From the NCBI GenBank assembly GCA_963775835.1, contig CAVZKV010000006.1, positions 10,025 to 74,024 of the forward strand: a stretch of DNA of 64,000 nt. Direction: 5' to 3'. The position numbers and the translations under genes are program-made. The notes beneath the pieces were generated by a model. The model was not told the origin of the DNA. It worked only from the letters and a program-made list of their open reading frames with translations, and did not search any database. Position 1 is the stretch's first letter; every line of letters begins with the position of its first letter. Positions 8,801 through 17,699 of this stretch are shown piece after piece. Source of the DNA: AWTP1-13 sp963775835. Lineage in GTDB: Bacteria > Pseudomonadota > Alphaproteobacteria > Rhizobiales > Hyphomicrobiaceae.

Positions 8801-9301
8801 ATGACAAAAACCCAAGTCAGAATGAGCGTGAACGGGCGCCCGGTCGAGGCACTGGTGGAGCCGCGCACGCTCTTGATTCACTTTTTTCGCGAGCAGTTGA
8901 ACCTAACCGGCACCCATATCGGCTGCGACACCACGCACTGCGGCGCCTGCACCGTCGACCTCGACGGCAAGTCGGTGAAGAGCTGCACCATGTTCGCGGT
9001 CCAGGCCGACGGTGCCACCATCACCACCATCGAGGGCATGGCGAACGCGGACGGCTCGCTGCACGCGCTGCAGGAGGGCTTCCGCATGGAGCACGGGCTG
9101 CAATGCGGCTTCTGCACGCCCGGCATGATCATGCGCGCGCACCGCCTGCTCAAGGAAAATCCGAACCCGAGCGAGGAAGAAATCCGGTTCGGCATTTCGG
9201 GTAACCTATGCCGGTGTACCGGCTATCAGAACATCGTCAAAGCCATACAGTATGCGGCCGCAAAGATGCGCGACGCGCCGCAGAAGGAGGCTGCCGAATG
9301 A
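8801..9301 (+). CDS. coxS: CO dehydrogenase small subunit CoxS (two [2Fe-2S] clusters)
   Basis: The protein has 166 residues. The plant-type ferredoxin cluster is bound by C42, C47, C50 and C62, and the second cluster by C102 and C105 plus the NLCRCTGY cysteines. These spacings equal those I know for Oligotropha CoxS. It carries electrons from the CoxL active site to FAD in CoxM. The gene lies 15 bases after coxM behind a GGGGAGG ribosome site, and its stop overlaps the coxL start (ATGA). Confidence 0.96.
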   Translation: MTKTQVRMSVNGRPVEALVEPRTLLIHFFREQLNLTGTHIGCDTTHCGACTVDLDGKSVKSCTMFAVQADGATITTIEGMANADGSLHALQEGFRMEHGLQCGFCTPGMIMRAHRLLKENPNPSEEEIRFGISGNLCRCTGYQNIVKAIQYAAAKMRDAPQKEAAE

Positions 9302-11718
9302 ACACCGCGGTTCTGACCCGTGAGCAGCGTGAAGCCAAACTGGAAGGCATGGGCTGCAAACGCAAGCGCGTCGAAGATATCCGCTTCACGCAAGGCAAGG
9401 GCAACTACATTGACGATCTGAAGTTGCCGGGCATGCTGTTTGGAGACTTTGTGCGCTCCCAATACGCCCATGCGCGCATTAAGCGCATCGATAGCTCGAA
9501 GGCCATGCAGGTGCCCGGCGTGCTGGCGGTGCTCACGGCCGAAGAGTTGAAGGGCGTTAATCTCGCCTGGATGCCGACACTCGCCGGCGATGTGCAGATG
9601 GTGCTGGCCGACGGCAAGGTGCTGTTCCAGAACCAGGAGATTGCATTTGTCGTGGCGGAGGATCGCTATGCGGCCGCCGACGGTGTCGAGGCCGTCGAGG
9701 TCGAATACGAAGAGCTGCCCGTGATTGTCGATCCCTTCAAGTCGATGGCAGCCGATGCGCCGGTGCTGCGCGAGGACCTGGCTGGCAAGAGCAGCGGTGC
9801 GCACGGCGCGCGCAAGCACCACAACCACATCTTCGAGTGGACGGTCGGCGACAAGACGGCGACCGATGCCGCTTTCGTCAACGCCGAGGTGACGATCAAG
9901 GAGCTCATCTCCTATCATCGCACGCATCCCTCGCCGCTCGAGACCTGCCAGTGCGTGGCGTCATTCGACAAGATCAAGGGTGAGCTGACCGTCTACGGCA
10001 CCTTCCAGGCGCCGCACGTGATCCGCACGGTCGCCGCGCTTCTCTCGAAGATCCCCGAACACAAGATACACGTGATTTCCCCGGACATCGGCGGCGGCTT
10101 CGGCAACAAGGTCGGGGTCTATCCGGGCTATATTTGCGCCATCGTCGCCTCGATCGTGACGGGCAAGCCGGTGAAGTGGGTCGAGGATCGCATCGAGAAC
10201 CTCACCACCACCTCGTTCGCGCGCGACTATCATATGACGACGGAAATCGCCGCCAGCAGGGATGGCAAGGTGACCGGCCTCAGGGTACACGTGCTCGCCG
10301 ACCACGGTGGCTTCGATGCCTGCGCCGATCCCTCGAAGTTTCCGGCCGGATTCTTCGCCATCGTCACGGGCTCCTATGACTTCCCGGTCGCGCACGTGGT
10401 GGTCGACGGCGTCTACACCAACAAGGCACCGGGCGGGGTTGCCTACCGCTGCTCCCTGCGCGTGACGGAAGCCGCCTATGCCATCGAGCGGGGCATGGAT
10501 ATTCTGGCGCAGAAGCTCGGCATGGACCCGGCCGAGCTTCGGCTCAAGAACTTCATCAAGCGCGAGCAGTTTCCCTATCAGTCGGCGCTGGGTTGGGAGT
10601 ACGATTCCGGTGACTATCACACCGCCATGAACAAGGCGCTCGAGGCCGTCGGCTACCAGGCACTGCGCGCCGATCAGACAGCCAAGCGCGAGGCGTTCAA
10701 GCGCGGCGAGACGCGCGAGATCATGGGCATCGGCCTCTGCTTCTTTACCGAAATCGTGGGCGCTGGGCCCTCCAAGAACTGCGACGTGCTCGGGTTGGCC
10801 ATGTTCGACAGCTGCGAGATCCGCGTGCATCCGACGGGCTCGGCGCTCGCGCGCATGGGCAGCAAGTCGCAGGGCCAAGGCCACGAGACCACCTACGCGC
10901 AGATCATTGCCTCCGAGATCGGCATCCCGGCCGACGATATTGCCGTGGAAGAGGGCAACACCGACACGGCACCCTATGGCATCGGCACCTTCGGCTCGCG
11001 CTCGACGCCGGTCGCCGGGGCGGCGATCGCCATGGCCGCGCGCAAGATCCGCAACAAGGCGCAAATGATCGCGGCCTATCTGCTGGAGGTGCACGAGAGC
11101 GATCTGGAATGGGACATCGACGGCTTCCGCGTCAAAGGCCTGCCCGAGCAGTTCAAGGGCATGAAGGAGATCGTCTGGGCGGCCTACCATTCACCGCCGC
11201 CCGGCATGGAACCGGGACTGGAGGCGGTCAGCTACTATGACCCGCCGAACATGACCTACCCGTTCGGTGCCTATATTTGCGTGATGGATATCGACGTCGA
11301 CACGGGCGTCTACAAGGTGCGACGGTTCTATGCCCTCGACGACTGCGGCACGCGCATCAACCCGATGATCATCGAAGGCCAGGTGCACGGCGGGCTGACC
11401 GAGGCCTTTGCCATCGCCATGGGGCAGGAAATCCGCTACGACGAGATCGGCAACGTGGTCGGCGGCTCGTTCATGGACTTCTTCCTGCCTACGGCCGTGG
11501 AAACGCCAAAATGGGAGACCGACCACACCGTCACGCCTTCGCCGCATCACCCGATCGGCGCCAAGGGGGTGGGCGAGAGCCCCAACGTCGGCGGCGTGCC
11601 GGCATTCTCCAACGCCGTTAACGATGCCTTCTCGTTCCTCGGCACCAGGCACATCCAAATGCCGCATGATTATTGGCGCAACTGGACGGTGGCTAACCGG
11701 TTGGGTCTGCACGACTGA
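9298..11718 (+). CDS. coxL: CO dehydrogenase large subunit CoxL (Mo/Cu), form I-like with variant active-site loop
   Basis: This 806-residue catalytic subunit oxidises CO to CO2 at a Mo-S-Cu centre bound through molybdopterin cytosine dinucleotide. The cofactor motifs GGGFGNKVG and QGQGHETT and the catalytic glutamate in GVGES (E760, matching Glu763 of Oligotropha) are all present. The copper-binding loop reads AYRCSLR (residues 382-388, Cys385), whereas canonical form I CoxL reads AYRCSFR and form II reads AYRGAGR. The copper cysteine is therefore kept, with a Phe-to-Leu change beside it. The ATG was chosen because it overlaps the coxS stop. The whole coxMSL order and the accessory genes support a true form I enzyme. 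Confidence 0.94.
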   Translation: MNTAVLTREQREAKLEGMGCKRKRVEDIRFTQGKGNYIDDLKLPGMLFGDFVRSQYAHARIKRIDSSKAMQVPGVLAVLTAEELKGVNLAWMPTLAGDVQMVLADGKVLFQNQEIAFVVAEDRYAAADGVEAVEVEYEELPVIVDPFKSMAADAPVLREDLAGKSSGAHGARKHHNHIFEWTVGDKTATDAAFVNAEVTIKELISYHRTHPSPLETCQCVASFDKIKGELTVYGTFQAPHVIRTVAALLSKIPEHKIHVISPDIGGGFGNKVGVYPGYICAIVASIVTGKPVKWVEDRIENLTTTSFARDYHMTTEIAASRDGKVTGLRVHVLADHGGFDACADPSKFPAGFFAIVTGSYDFPVAHVVVDGVYTNKAPGGVAYRCSLRVTEAAYAIERGMDILAQKLGMDPAELRLKNFIKREQFPYQSALGWEYDSGDYHTAMNKALEAVGYQALRADQTAKREAFKRGETREIMGIGLCFFTEIVGAGPSKNCDVLGLAMFDSCEIRVHPTGSALARMGSKSQGQGHETTYAQIIASEIGIPADDIAVEEGNTDTAPYGIGTFGSRSTPVAGAAIAMAARKIRNKAQMIAAYLLEVHESDLEWDIDGFRVKGLPEQFKGMKEIVWAAYHSPPPGMEPGLEAVSYYDPPNMTYPFGAYICVMDIDVDTGVYKVRRFYALDDCGTRINPMIIEGQVHGGLTEAFAIAMGQEIRYDEIGNVVGGSFMDFFLPTAVETPKWETDHTVTPSPHHPIGAKGVGESPNVGGVPAFSNAVNDAFSFLGTRHIQMPHDYWRNWTVANRLGLHD

Positions 11719-11861
11719 GGCCCGAGGCGACACGAGGACCACCCCGCCCGCCGCGGCGGCATCGGCAATTCGCCTCAGGCCCGCTGCTCAGCTTGTCGCG
11801 GCCGGCCGCTCAGGCGGGAGCCGATACGCCGGCGACGGGGCGGCAACAGAAGCTTTGGCGA

Positions 11862-12743
11862 ATGACGATAACGCGCGAAGAGATCACCCAGCGCTTGGCG
11901 GCCACCGGCTACGTTGCCGATCGCGAGCTACCGATCGCGCTGCAGCTGATGGAAATGCTGGGTCGCCCATTGCTGCTCGAGGGCGAGGCTGGTGTCGGCA
12001 AGACGGAGGTGGCAAAAGCTCTCGCTCAACTGCATGGGAGCGTCTTGATCCGGTTACAATGCTACGAGGGGCTCGATCAATCGACGGCACTTTACGAGTG
12101 GAACTATCAACGTCAGCTGCTGGCGATCCGCGCGCGTGAGGTCGCCGGTGCGGACCCTGACGCCGTAGAGCGCGACATCTTCTCCACGCGCTTCCTGCTC
12201 GAACGGCCGCTGCTGGCCGCCATTCGCCGCGACGACCGGCCGGTCCTGCTGATCGACGAAGTAGACCGGGCCGACGAGGAGTTCGAGGCGTTCCTGCTCG
12301 AGCTGTTGTCGGACTTCCAGGTCTCGATCCCGGAACTCGGTACCATCACGGCCAAAAGCATACCGCGCGTGGTATTGACCTCCAACAACACGCGCGAGCT
12401 CTCCGATGCGCTGCGCCGGCGTTGTCTTTATCACTATATCGACTACCCCGATGCCGAGCGCGAAGCGCGCATCATCCTCGCGCGCGTGCCCGGCATGGCG
12501 AGCGGGCTCGCCGTGCAGATCGCGCGCCTGGTGGAGGGCGTACGCAAGGAAGAGTTGCGCAAGGTCCCGGGCGTCGCCGAGACGCTCGATTGGGCCGCAG
12601 CCTTGTTGGGGCTTGGCGTCAAGAACCTGCACGATGATCCCGACACGGTGCACGAGACGCTACGCTGCCTGCTAAAGACCCAAGAAGACCGCGCCCGGCT
12701 GACGCGCGAAGTTTCGGCCCGACTGCTTGGAAAGGTTGCGTAA
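11862..12743 (+). CDS. coxD: CoxD, MoxR-type AAA+ ATPase for CO dehydrogenase maturation
   Basis: This 293-residue AAA+ protein has a Walker A motif GEAGVGKT (residues 41-48), a Walker B motif LLIDEVDRADEE and a sensor 1 region (VVLTSNNTRELSDALRRRC). In Oligotropha, CoxD is needed to insert sulfur and copper into the CoxL active site. The start at 11862 gives the usual N-terminus; the frame is open further upstream but without family resemblance. The 143 bases between coxL and coxD hold no gene. The stop overlaps the coxE start (TAATG). Confidence 0.9.
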   Translation: MTITREEITQRLAATGYVADRELPIALQLMEMLGRPLLLEGEAGVGKTEVAKALAQLHGSVLIRLQCYEGLDQSTALYEWNYQRQLLAIRAREVAGADPDAVERDIFSTRFLLERPLLAAIRRDDRPVLLIDEVDRADEEFEAFLLELLSDFQVSIPELGTITAKSIPRVVLTSNNTRELSDALRRRCLYHYIDYPDAEREARIILARVPGMASGLAVQIARLVEGVRKEELRKVPGVAETLDWAAALLGLGVKNLHDDPDTVHETLRCLLKTQEDRARLTREVSARLLGKVA

Positions 12744-13951
12744 TGGGCAGCGAGCAGCACAAGGTCGTGGATGCGCCCTGCCTGACCGAACTCGCGCTGA
12801 GCCGCCTGGTGCACTTCACGCAGGTGCTGCGCCGCAATGCCTTCACCATCGGCCTCAAGGAAAGCGAGGATGCGGCGCGCGTGCTGGCCAGTGAGGCGGC
12901 CAGGCGAGCCGGCACGCTGCGTGCGGCGCTGAAGAGCTTGTATTGCGCGCGGCGTTCCGACTGGGACAAGTTCGACGGCATCTTCGATGCCTATTGGCTG
13001 GATCGTGGCAGGCGCCGCGTTGTCAGAATGAGCCCGCATCCGCGGGCTCAGGGCCCGGCGACGCCACGTCCGTTCGCGGGGCCCGAAGGTGCACCGGCAC
13101 CGGCCGCCGGCATCGGCGAACTGATGGCCGGCGACGATCCCGGCGCCTTGGAGAAGCCTCGGGATGGGGTCGGCCGCATGGAGGGTGCCTCCCGCGCCGA
13201 GCATCTCGCCGAGACGGACTTCCGCAAGATCGCCGATCCGCAAGCCATTGCCGAGACCCACGCGCTGGCGGCGCGCCTCGCCAACAAGATGCGCTGGCGG
13301 CTCACCCGGCGCCAGCACGCGCGCGCAAAGGGCGCCCGCCTCGACATGCGACGCACGATCCGGCGCAACATCTGCCACGGCGGCGTGCCCATCGACCTGA
13401 TGTGGCGCAGCCGGAAGCTAAAGCCGTTGCGGCTGGTAGTACTGCTCGACGTCTCGGGCTCCATGAGCCTCTACACCAGCGTGTTCGTGCGCTTCATACA
13501 CGGCGTGCTTGACCATTTCCGCGAGGCGGACGCGTTCCTGTTCCATACGCGGCTCGCCCACGTCTCGGCGGCCCTGCGCGAGAAACACGTGGGCCGCGCG
13601 CTTGAGCGACTCTCGCTGTTGGCGCAAGGTGCCGGCGGCGGCACGCGCATCGGCGAAAGCCTCGCCGCCTTCAACCGCTGGCACGCGTCGAGCGTCATTC
13701 ATTCGCGCACCTGCGTGCTGATCATCTCCGATGGTTACGACACGGGCACGCCGGCGGCGCTTGCCGCCGAAATGCGTCAGCTCAAGCGACGCTGCCGGCG
13801 CATCGTTTGGCTCAACCCCATGCTCGGGTGGGAGGGTTATGCGCCGATCGCGCAGGGCATGCAGGCGGCGCTACCCTACGTCGATTTGTTCGCGCCGGCC
13901 CACAATCTCAAATCCTTGGCCGCCCTCGAACCATATCTGGCACGCCTCTAG
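12743..13951 (+). CDS. coxE: CoxE, von Willebrand factor A-domain protein
   Basis: The protein has 402 residues. The C-terminal half is a VWA domain with the metal-ion site motif DVSGSMS (Asp236), followed by GGGTRIGESL and LIISDGYD. The N-terminal half (LVHFTQVLRRNAFTIG) matches CoxE proteins. MoxR AAA+ ATPases commonly act with VWA partners, and CoxD-CoxE is such a pair, needed for maturation of the Mo/Cu site. The gene starts within the coxD stop codon, so translation is coupled. Confidence 0.92.
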   Translation: MGSEQHKVVDAPCLTELALSRLVHFTQVLRRNAFTIGLKESEDAARVLASEAARRAGTLRAALKSLYCARRSDWDKFDGIFDAYWLDRGRRRVVRMSPHPRAQGPATPRPFAGPEGAPAPAAGIGELMAGDDPGALEKPRDGVGRMEGASRAEHLAETDFRKIADPQAIAETHALAARLANKMRWRLTRRQHARAKGARLDMRRTIRRNICHGGVPIDLMWRSRKLKPLRLVVLLDVSGSMSLYTSVFVRFIHGVLDHFREADAFLFHTRLAHVSAALREKHVGRALERLSLLAQGAGGGTRIGESLAAFNRWHASSVIHSRTCVLIISDGYDTGTPAALAAEMRQLKRRCRRIVWLNPMLGWEGYAPIAQGMQAALPYVDLFAPAHNLKSLAALEPYLARL

Positions 13952-13964
13952 GCTCGGTCGATCC

Positions 13965-14855
13965 ATGCAGCAGCCGCTCGACCTCATCGATGAACTGAAG
14001 GCAATGAAGGCAGCCGGCGAGCCGTTTGCCGTCGCCACTGTCGTGCGCACCGTTGCCCTCACCGCCGCCAAGGCCGGTGCCAAGGCGCTGATCCGCGCCG
14101 ACGGGTCGCTGTCGGCGGGCTGGATCGGCGGTGGTTGCGCGCGGGCCGCGGTATTGGCGGCGGCGCGCGCCGCCTTGCGCGACGGTCGTCCCCGCCTCAT
14201 TTCCGTGCAGCCCGAGGACGCGCTATTGCAGCTCGGCGTGGTGCCCGGCCAAGCCAAAGCCGGGGTGGAATTCGCGCGGAACATGTGCCCGAGCCAGGGC
14301 AGCATGGACATCTTCGTGGAGCCCGTCTTGCCGGGACCCGAGCTCTTGATCTGCGGCACCAGCCCGGTGGCAATCGCGCTCGCCCAATTCGGCAAAGCAT
14401 TGGGGTTCGCCGTCGCCAGCGCGGGGGCGAGCGAGGAGCAGATTAAATTGACGCTGCCCGACCGCATCGTCAGTGGCTACGATCTGGCCGCGCTACCGGC
14501 GGCGGAACGCTATGTCGTGGTGGCCACGCAGGGACAGGGCGATGCGGCCGCCCTGGCGGCGGCGCTCTCAAGTTGCGCCTGCTACGTCGCCTTCGTCGGC
14601 TCGCGCCGCAAAGCCGCAGCTTTGCGAAGCGCGTTTGCCGCCAAGGGCTTCGCCGAGGAGCGCCTAGCGGCGGTGAATTGTCCGGCCGGTCTCGACATCG
14701 GCGCCGTGACGCCGGAAGAAATCGCCCTTTCGATCCTGGCGCAGGTCGTGGAGTATCGCCGCCGGGGGCATCGCCTTCCAGCGGCGAGGACGGCGGCGCC
14801 GCCGGCCGAGTGCACAGTGGCAGCGAAGGAGAGCTCGCATGGACATGAGCGGTGA
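13965..14855 (+). CDS. coxF: CoxF, XdhC/CoxI-family maturation protein
   Basis: This 296-residue protein carries the XdhC signature SAGWIGGGCARAAV near residue 47 and a Rossmann-like second half (LLICGTSPVAIALAQF, then VGSRRKAAAL). XdhC proteins bind the molybdenum cofactor and assist its sulfuration and insertion into hydroxylases. The ATG at 13965 lies 13 bases after coxE. The last 17 bases overlap the coxG start. In several cox clusters a separate CoxI of the same family follows further downstream; none is present here, so this may be the only XdhC-type protein of the cluster. Confidence 0.87.
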   Translation: MQQPLDLIDELKAMKAAGEPFAVATVVRTVALTAAKAGAKALIRADGSLSAGWIGGGCARAAVLAAARAALRDGRPRLISVQPEDALLQLGVVPGQAKAGVEFARNMCPSQGSMDIFVEPVLPGPELLICGTSPVAIALAQFGKALGFAVASAGASEEQIKLTLPDRIVSGYDLAALPAAERYVVVATQGQGDAAALAAALSSCACYVAFVGSRRKAAALRSAFAAKGFAEERLAAVNCPAGLDIGAVTPEEIALSILAQVVEYRRRGHRLPAARTAAPPAECTVAAKESSHGHER

Positions 14856-15402
14856 GCGCCGCATCGCGGCAAGCCGAGCGGCCGTATGGGCGGCTCTCAA
14901 CGACCCCGAGATCCTGCGCCAATGCATCCCCGGCTGCGAGGCGCTCGAGATGCAGTCTCCAACCGAGATGACGGCGCGCGTGAAGCTGCAGATTGGACCC
15001 GTGCGCGCCACCTTCAACGGCAAGGTCAGGTTATCGGACCTCAACCCTCCCACCAGCTACCGCATCGCCGGTGAAGGCAACGGCGGCGTCGCCGGCTATG
15101 CCAAGGGTGGCGCCAACGTCGCGCTTAGCGACGACGGAGGCGGCACGCTGATGCGCTATGATGTCAAAGCCGATGTCGGTGGCAAGCTGGCCCAACTCGG
15201 CGGCCGCCTGATCGATTCGACCTCCAAGAAACTGGCCGACGAGTTCTTCGAAAAATTCAGCACCATCGTGGGGGGACCGGCGCCGGTCTCGGTTGCGGCA
15301 GCGCAAGTGCAAGCGGCCACGGCCGCCGCCGAGCCCAGAAAAAAATTGAGCTGGTTCAAGCGTTGGTTCGGCAAGCAGAAGGACCGCGAAGCGCGCCCCT
15401 GA
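14839..15402 (+). CDS. coxG: CoxG, SRPBCC-fold protein (membrane recruitment of CO dehydrogenase)
   Basis: This 187-residue protein starts with the CoxG N-terminus (MDMSGERRIAASRAAVWAAL) and has the IPGCEALE and AGYAKGGANVALS segments of the family. CoxG is reported to anchor CO dehydrogenase to the inner membrane. No long transmembrane helix is present. After a proline/alanine-rich linker the protein ends in a short basic-aromatic tail (KKLSWFKRWFGKQK), which could bind membranes as an amphipathic segment. It overlaps coxF by 17 bases and is the last cox gene seen. coxB, coxH, coxI and coxK are absent from the window. Confidence 0.88.
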   Translation: MDMSGERRIAASRAAVWAALNDPEILRQCIPGCEALEMQSPTEMTARVKLQIGPVRATFNGKVRLSDLNPPTSYRIAGEGNGGVAGYAKGGANVALSDDGGGTLMRYDVKADVGGKLAQLGGRLIDSTSKKLADEFFEKFSTIVGGPAPVSVAAAQVQAATAAAEPRKKLSWFKRWFGKQKDREARP

Positions 15403-15411
15403 GCTTGCCGC

Positions 15412-16227
15412 TTATTTGATGCGGAACTGAATGGGCAAGGTCAGCGGAAAGAGCTCGCCGGTGATCTCCGCGGGCGGGCCCGGCAGGGGACTGGCCCGCT
15501 GCAGCACCGCCATGGCCTCCTCGTCGAGCAAAGTCGAGCCGGAATGGCGCAGCACGCGCGAGGCCACGACGTTGCCGGATCGATCGATCGTAAACTCCAC
15601 CAGTACCGAGCCCTGAGAACCGCGCGCGCGGGCGCCGTCCGGATAGCGCTTGAAACGGTTGAGATGAGAGACGAGCGCCTTCTGCCAACTCGCTTCGACC
15701 CGTTTCACGCGCTCGGGGGATTGACCGGCGGCGGGCGCGACCCGCGCCAGTTCCTCGGTGGGCTCGACCTTGGGTGGCGCCATGGTCAATGGGGCAGCCG
15801 ATTCTTGCGTCTCGACCTTCTCTTTCACCTCTTCTTTGACGTCTTCTGGCTTCGGCTTGTCCGGCTCTAGGGGCGTTTCGATCGGCAGTGCCACCTCGGG
15901 CTCGGGCGCCAACGGCGCCGGTTCGAGCTTGGGCTGCTCCTCGGGGATGGGGGCTTGCTTGCTTTCGAGCGTCGGCGGCGGAGCCAGCATCGCCTCTTCG
16001 ACCAGCGGGCCATGGGCGACATCGGGTGAGTTGACCGGCACGGCGGGCGCCGGCACCATGTCCACCAGCATCGCGCCGGCGGCCGCGTCGGCAACCTCTT
16101 GCTCGTGCCAGCGCATGACCGCCAGCGCCGTGCAGCCGATATGGGCGGCGAGGATCAGGATCGCCGCGCCGAACCAGCGCGCGATGAAGACGCGGCGCGG
16201 CTCGAGCATGTCGGCGCTCACGCTCAT
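15412..16227 (-). CDS. tonB: TonB family energy-transducing protein
   Basis: The protein has 271 residues. One N-terminal transmembrane helix (about residues 17-37) is followed by a long Pro/Glu/Lys-rich periplasmic spacer (residues 60-165). The C-terminal TonB domain follows, with YPDGARARGSQGSVLVEF and VASRVLRHSGSTLLDEEA. It couples the ExbBD motor to outer-membrane receptors. Its ATG overlaps the exbD stop by four bases. It ends nine bases from the convergent coxG stop, with no room for a large terminator. Confidence 0.92.
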   Translation of the reverse strand: MSVSADMLEPRRVFIARWFGAAILILAAHIGCTALAVMRWHEQEVADAAAGAMLVDMVPAPAVPVNSPDVAHGPLVEEAMLAPPPTLESKQAPIPEEQPKLEPAPLAPEPEVALPIETPLEPDKPKPEDVKEEVKEKVETQESAAPLTMAPPKVEPTEELARVAPAAGQSPERVKRVEASWQKALVSHLNRFKRYPDGARARGSQGSVLVEFTIDRSGNVVASRVLRHSGSTLLDEEAMAVLQRASPLPGPPAEITGELFPLTLPIQFRIK

Positions 16228-16682
16228 GGGCGCGCCACCTGGTCCGGCGAGGCGACCGGCGATCCATCGACACCTTCGAGACCAACGAGGGCCACCTTCA
16301 AATAACCGGCCGCGCGCAACAGGTTCATGACGCGCGTCAGCTCGCCGTAGGGAACCGACTTGTCGGCGCGGAGAAAAATGCGCTTGTCGCGGTCGGCCGA
16401 GGTCGCGGCATCGAGTGCCGCGGCCAACTGCCCGGCAGGAATTGGATTATTGCCGAGTGCCAGCGATAGGTCGCCCTTGATCGTCAGGAACAGCGGCTGC
16501 TCGGGTCGGGGTTGCGGCTTAGCGGTCGACACCGGCAAATCGACGGCAACATCCACGGTTGAAAGCGGGGCCGCCACCATGAAGATAATGAGCAGCACGA
16601 GCATGACATCGATGAAGGGCGTCACATTGATTTCGTGCAGCTCGGCACTGTCATCGTCGCCATCCTCGAGGCGCCCCGCCAT
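16224..16682 (-). CDS. exbD: ExbD/TolR family biopolymer transport protein
   Basis: This 152-residue protein has a short acidic cytoplasmic N-terminus, one transmembrane helix and a periplasmic domain. The helix starts FIDVMLVLLIIFM with the essential proton-pathway aspartate at residue 25, the same position as in Escherichia coli ExbD. It forms the proton-driven motor with ExbB, whose gene ends three bases upstream. It overlaps tonB by four bases, so the three are one operon. Confidence 0.93.
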   Translation of the reverse strand: MAGRLEDGDDDSAELHEINVTPFIDVMLVLLIIFMVAAPLSTVDVAVDLPVSTAKPQPRPEQPLFLTIKGDLSLALGNNPIPAGQLAAALDAATSADRDKRIFLRADKSVPYGELTRVMNLLRAAGYLKVALVGLEGVDGSPVASPDQVARP

Positions 16683-16685
16683 CCC

Positions 16686-17546
16686 TCACTCCGCCGCTCT
16701 CGCCAGCTCCACGTGCGCCTGGCCGCGATCGAGATCGCGTGAGACCAGGCGCAACACTTCCGCCGAAGCGTCGCCCACCCGCGCCCGGTAGCGACCGAGC
16801 GAGCGCGCGAACTGATTGTAGATAATGACCGCCGGAATGGCGGCAAATAGGCCGATCGCCGTGGCCAGCAATGCTTCGGCAATGCCGGGCGCCACCACGG
16901 CGAGGTTGGTTGTTTGTGCTTTGGAGATACCGATGAAGCTGTTCATAATGCCCCAGACGGTGCCGAACAGGCCAACGAAAGGTGCCGTAGCCCCGATGGT
17001 GGCGAGCACGCCGGTGCCACGGTTCATGTGCCGACCCGCGGCGCTATCTAGGCGAGCCAGACGCGTGCCGATTCGCTCCTTGATGCCGGCCTTGTCCATG
17101 AGGTCGGCGGACATCCGCAACTCCAATCGGGCGGCCTGCACAAGGGCTGGCGCGACGCCGCGCCGATTGCCGAGCGCGGCATGCGCATCGGCCAGTGTAC
17201 GCGCTCCAGCGAGCGTAGCGAGCGCCCGGCGCAATCGGCGCGATGCCAGCCAAAGCTCGATGTTCTTGGCCAGCCATACGGTCCAGGTGACGAGCGACGC
17301 AAAGACGAGGCCGATCATGACGGACTGCACGACAATGTCGGCCGACATAAACATCGACCACGGCGACAGGTCGCGCGGCAGATGCGCGCTGCCGATGACC
17401 GGCACCTCCGCAGGCGGCGCAGCCTGGCTTGCGGCGTGTCGGGGCAGCTGCCCCAACAGGGCGACGATTGCGAGAGCCAGCCACGCAAGCCGGGCCGGCA
17501 AGCGTCCCTGCCGCCCGATCGTGACGCTGCGTCGGACACTTGCCAT
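16686..17546 (-). CDS. exbB: ExbB, MotA/TolQ/ExbB proton channel family protein
   Basis: This 286-residue protein has an N-terminal cleavable-looking hydrophobic segment, then the three-helix ExbB core with LATIGATAPFVGLFGTVWG and IAEALLATAIGLFAAIPAV, the conserved proton-channel helices. The extended N-terminus with a signal-like segment (LARLAWLALAIVALLGQ) is typical of the longer alphaproteobacterial ExbB type. The ATG at 17546 was preferred over a TTG two codons upstream. It lies 153 bases after piuC and begins exbB-exbD-tonB, presumably under iron control. Confidence 0.92.
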   Translation of the reverse strand: MASVRRSVTIGRQGRLPARLAWLALAIVALLGQLPRHAASQAAPPAEVPVIGSAHLPRDLSPWSMFMSADIVVQSVMIGLVFASLVTWTVWLAKNIELWLASRRLRRALATLAGARTLADAHAALGNRRGVAPALVQAARLELRMSADLMDKAGIKERIGTRLARLDSAAGRHMNRGTGVLATIGATAPFVGLFGTVWGIMNSFIGISKAQTTNLAVVAPGIAEALLATAIGLFAAIPAVIIYNQFARSLGRYRARVGDASAEVLRLVSRDLDRGQAHVELARAAE

Positions 17547-17699
17547 CCTCAAAGTGTTTTATACCTCGCTTGGCCGCGCGCAGACCAATCGTCTACGCCC
17601 AGCGTGCATTTCGCGTGCCCAACTCTTCACATGCCTGCTCCAAGTTCGCAACGATCCTTGCGGGGTCGCGCCAAGTCGACCTGGACCGCTGCATTTACC

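Noticed and set aside
9961..11190. Long minus-strand reading frame opposite coxL
   Set aside because: It mirrors the high-GC third positions of coxL, has no family-like residues and no ribosome site.
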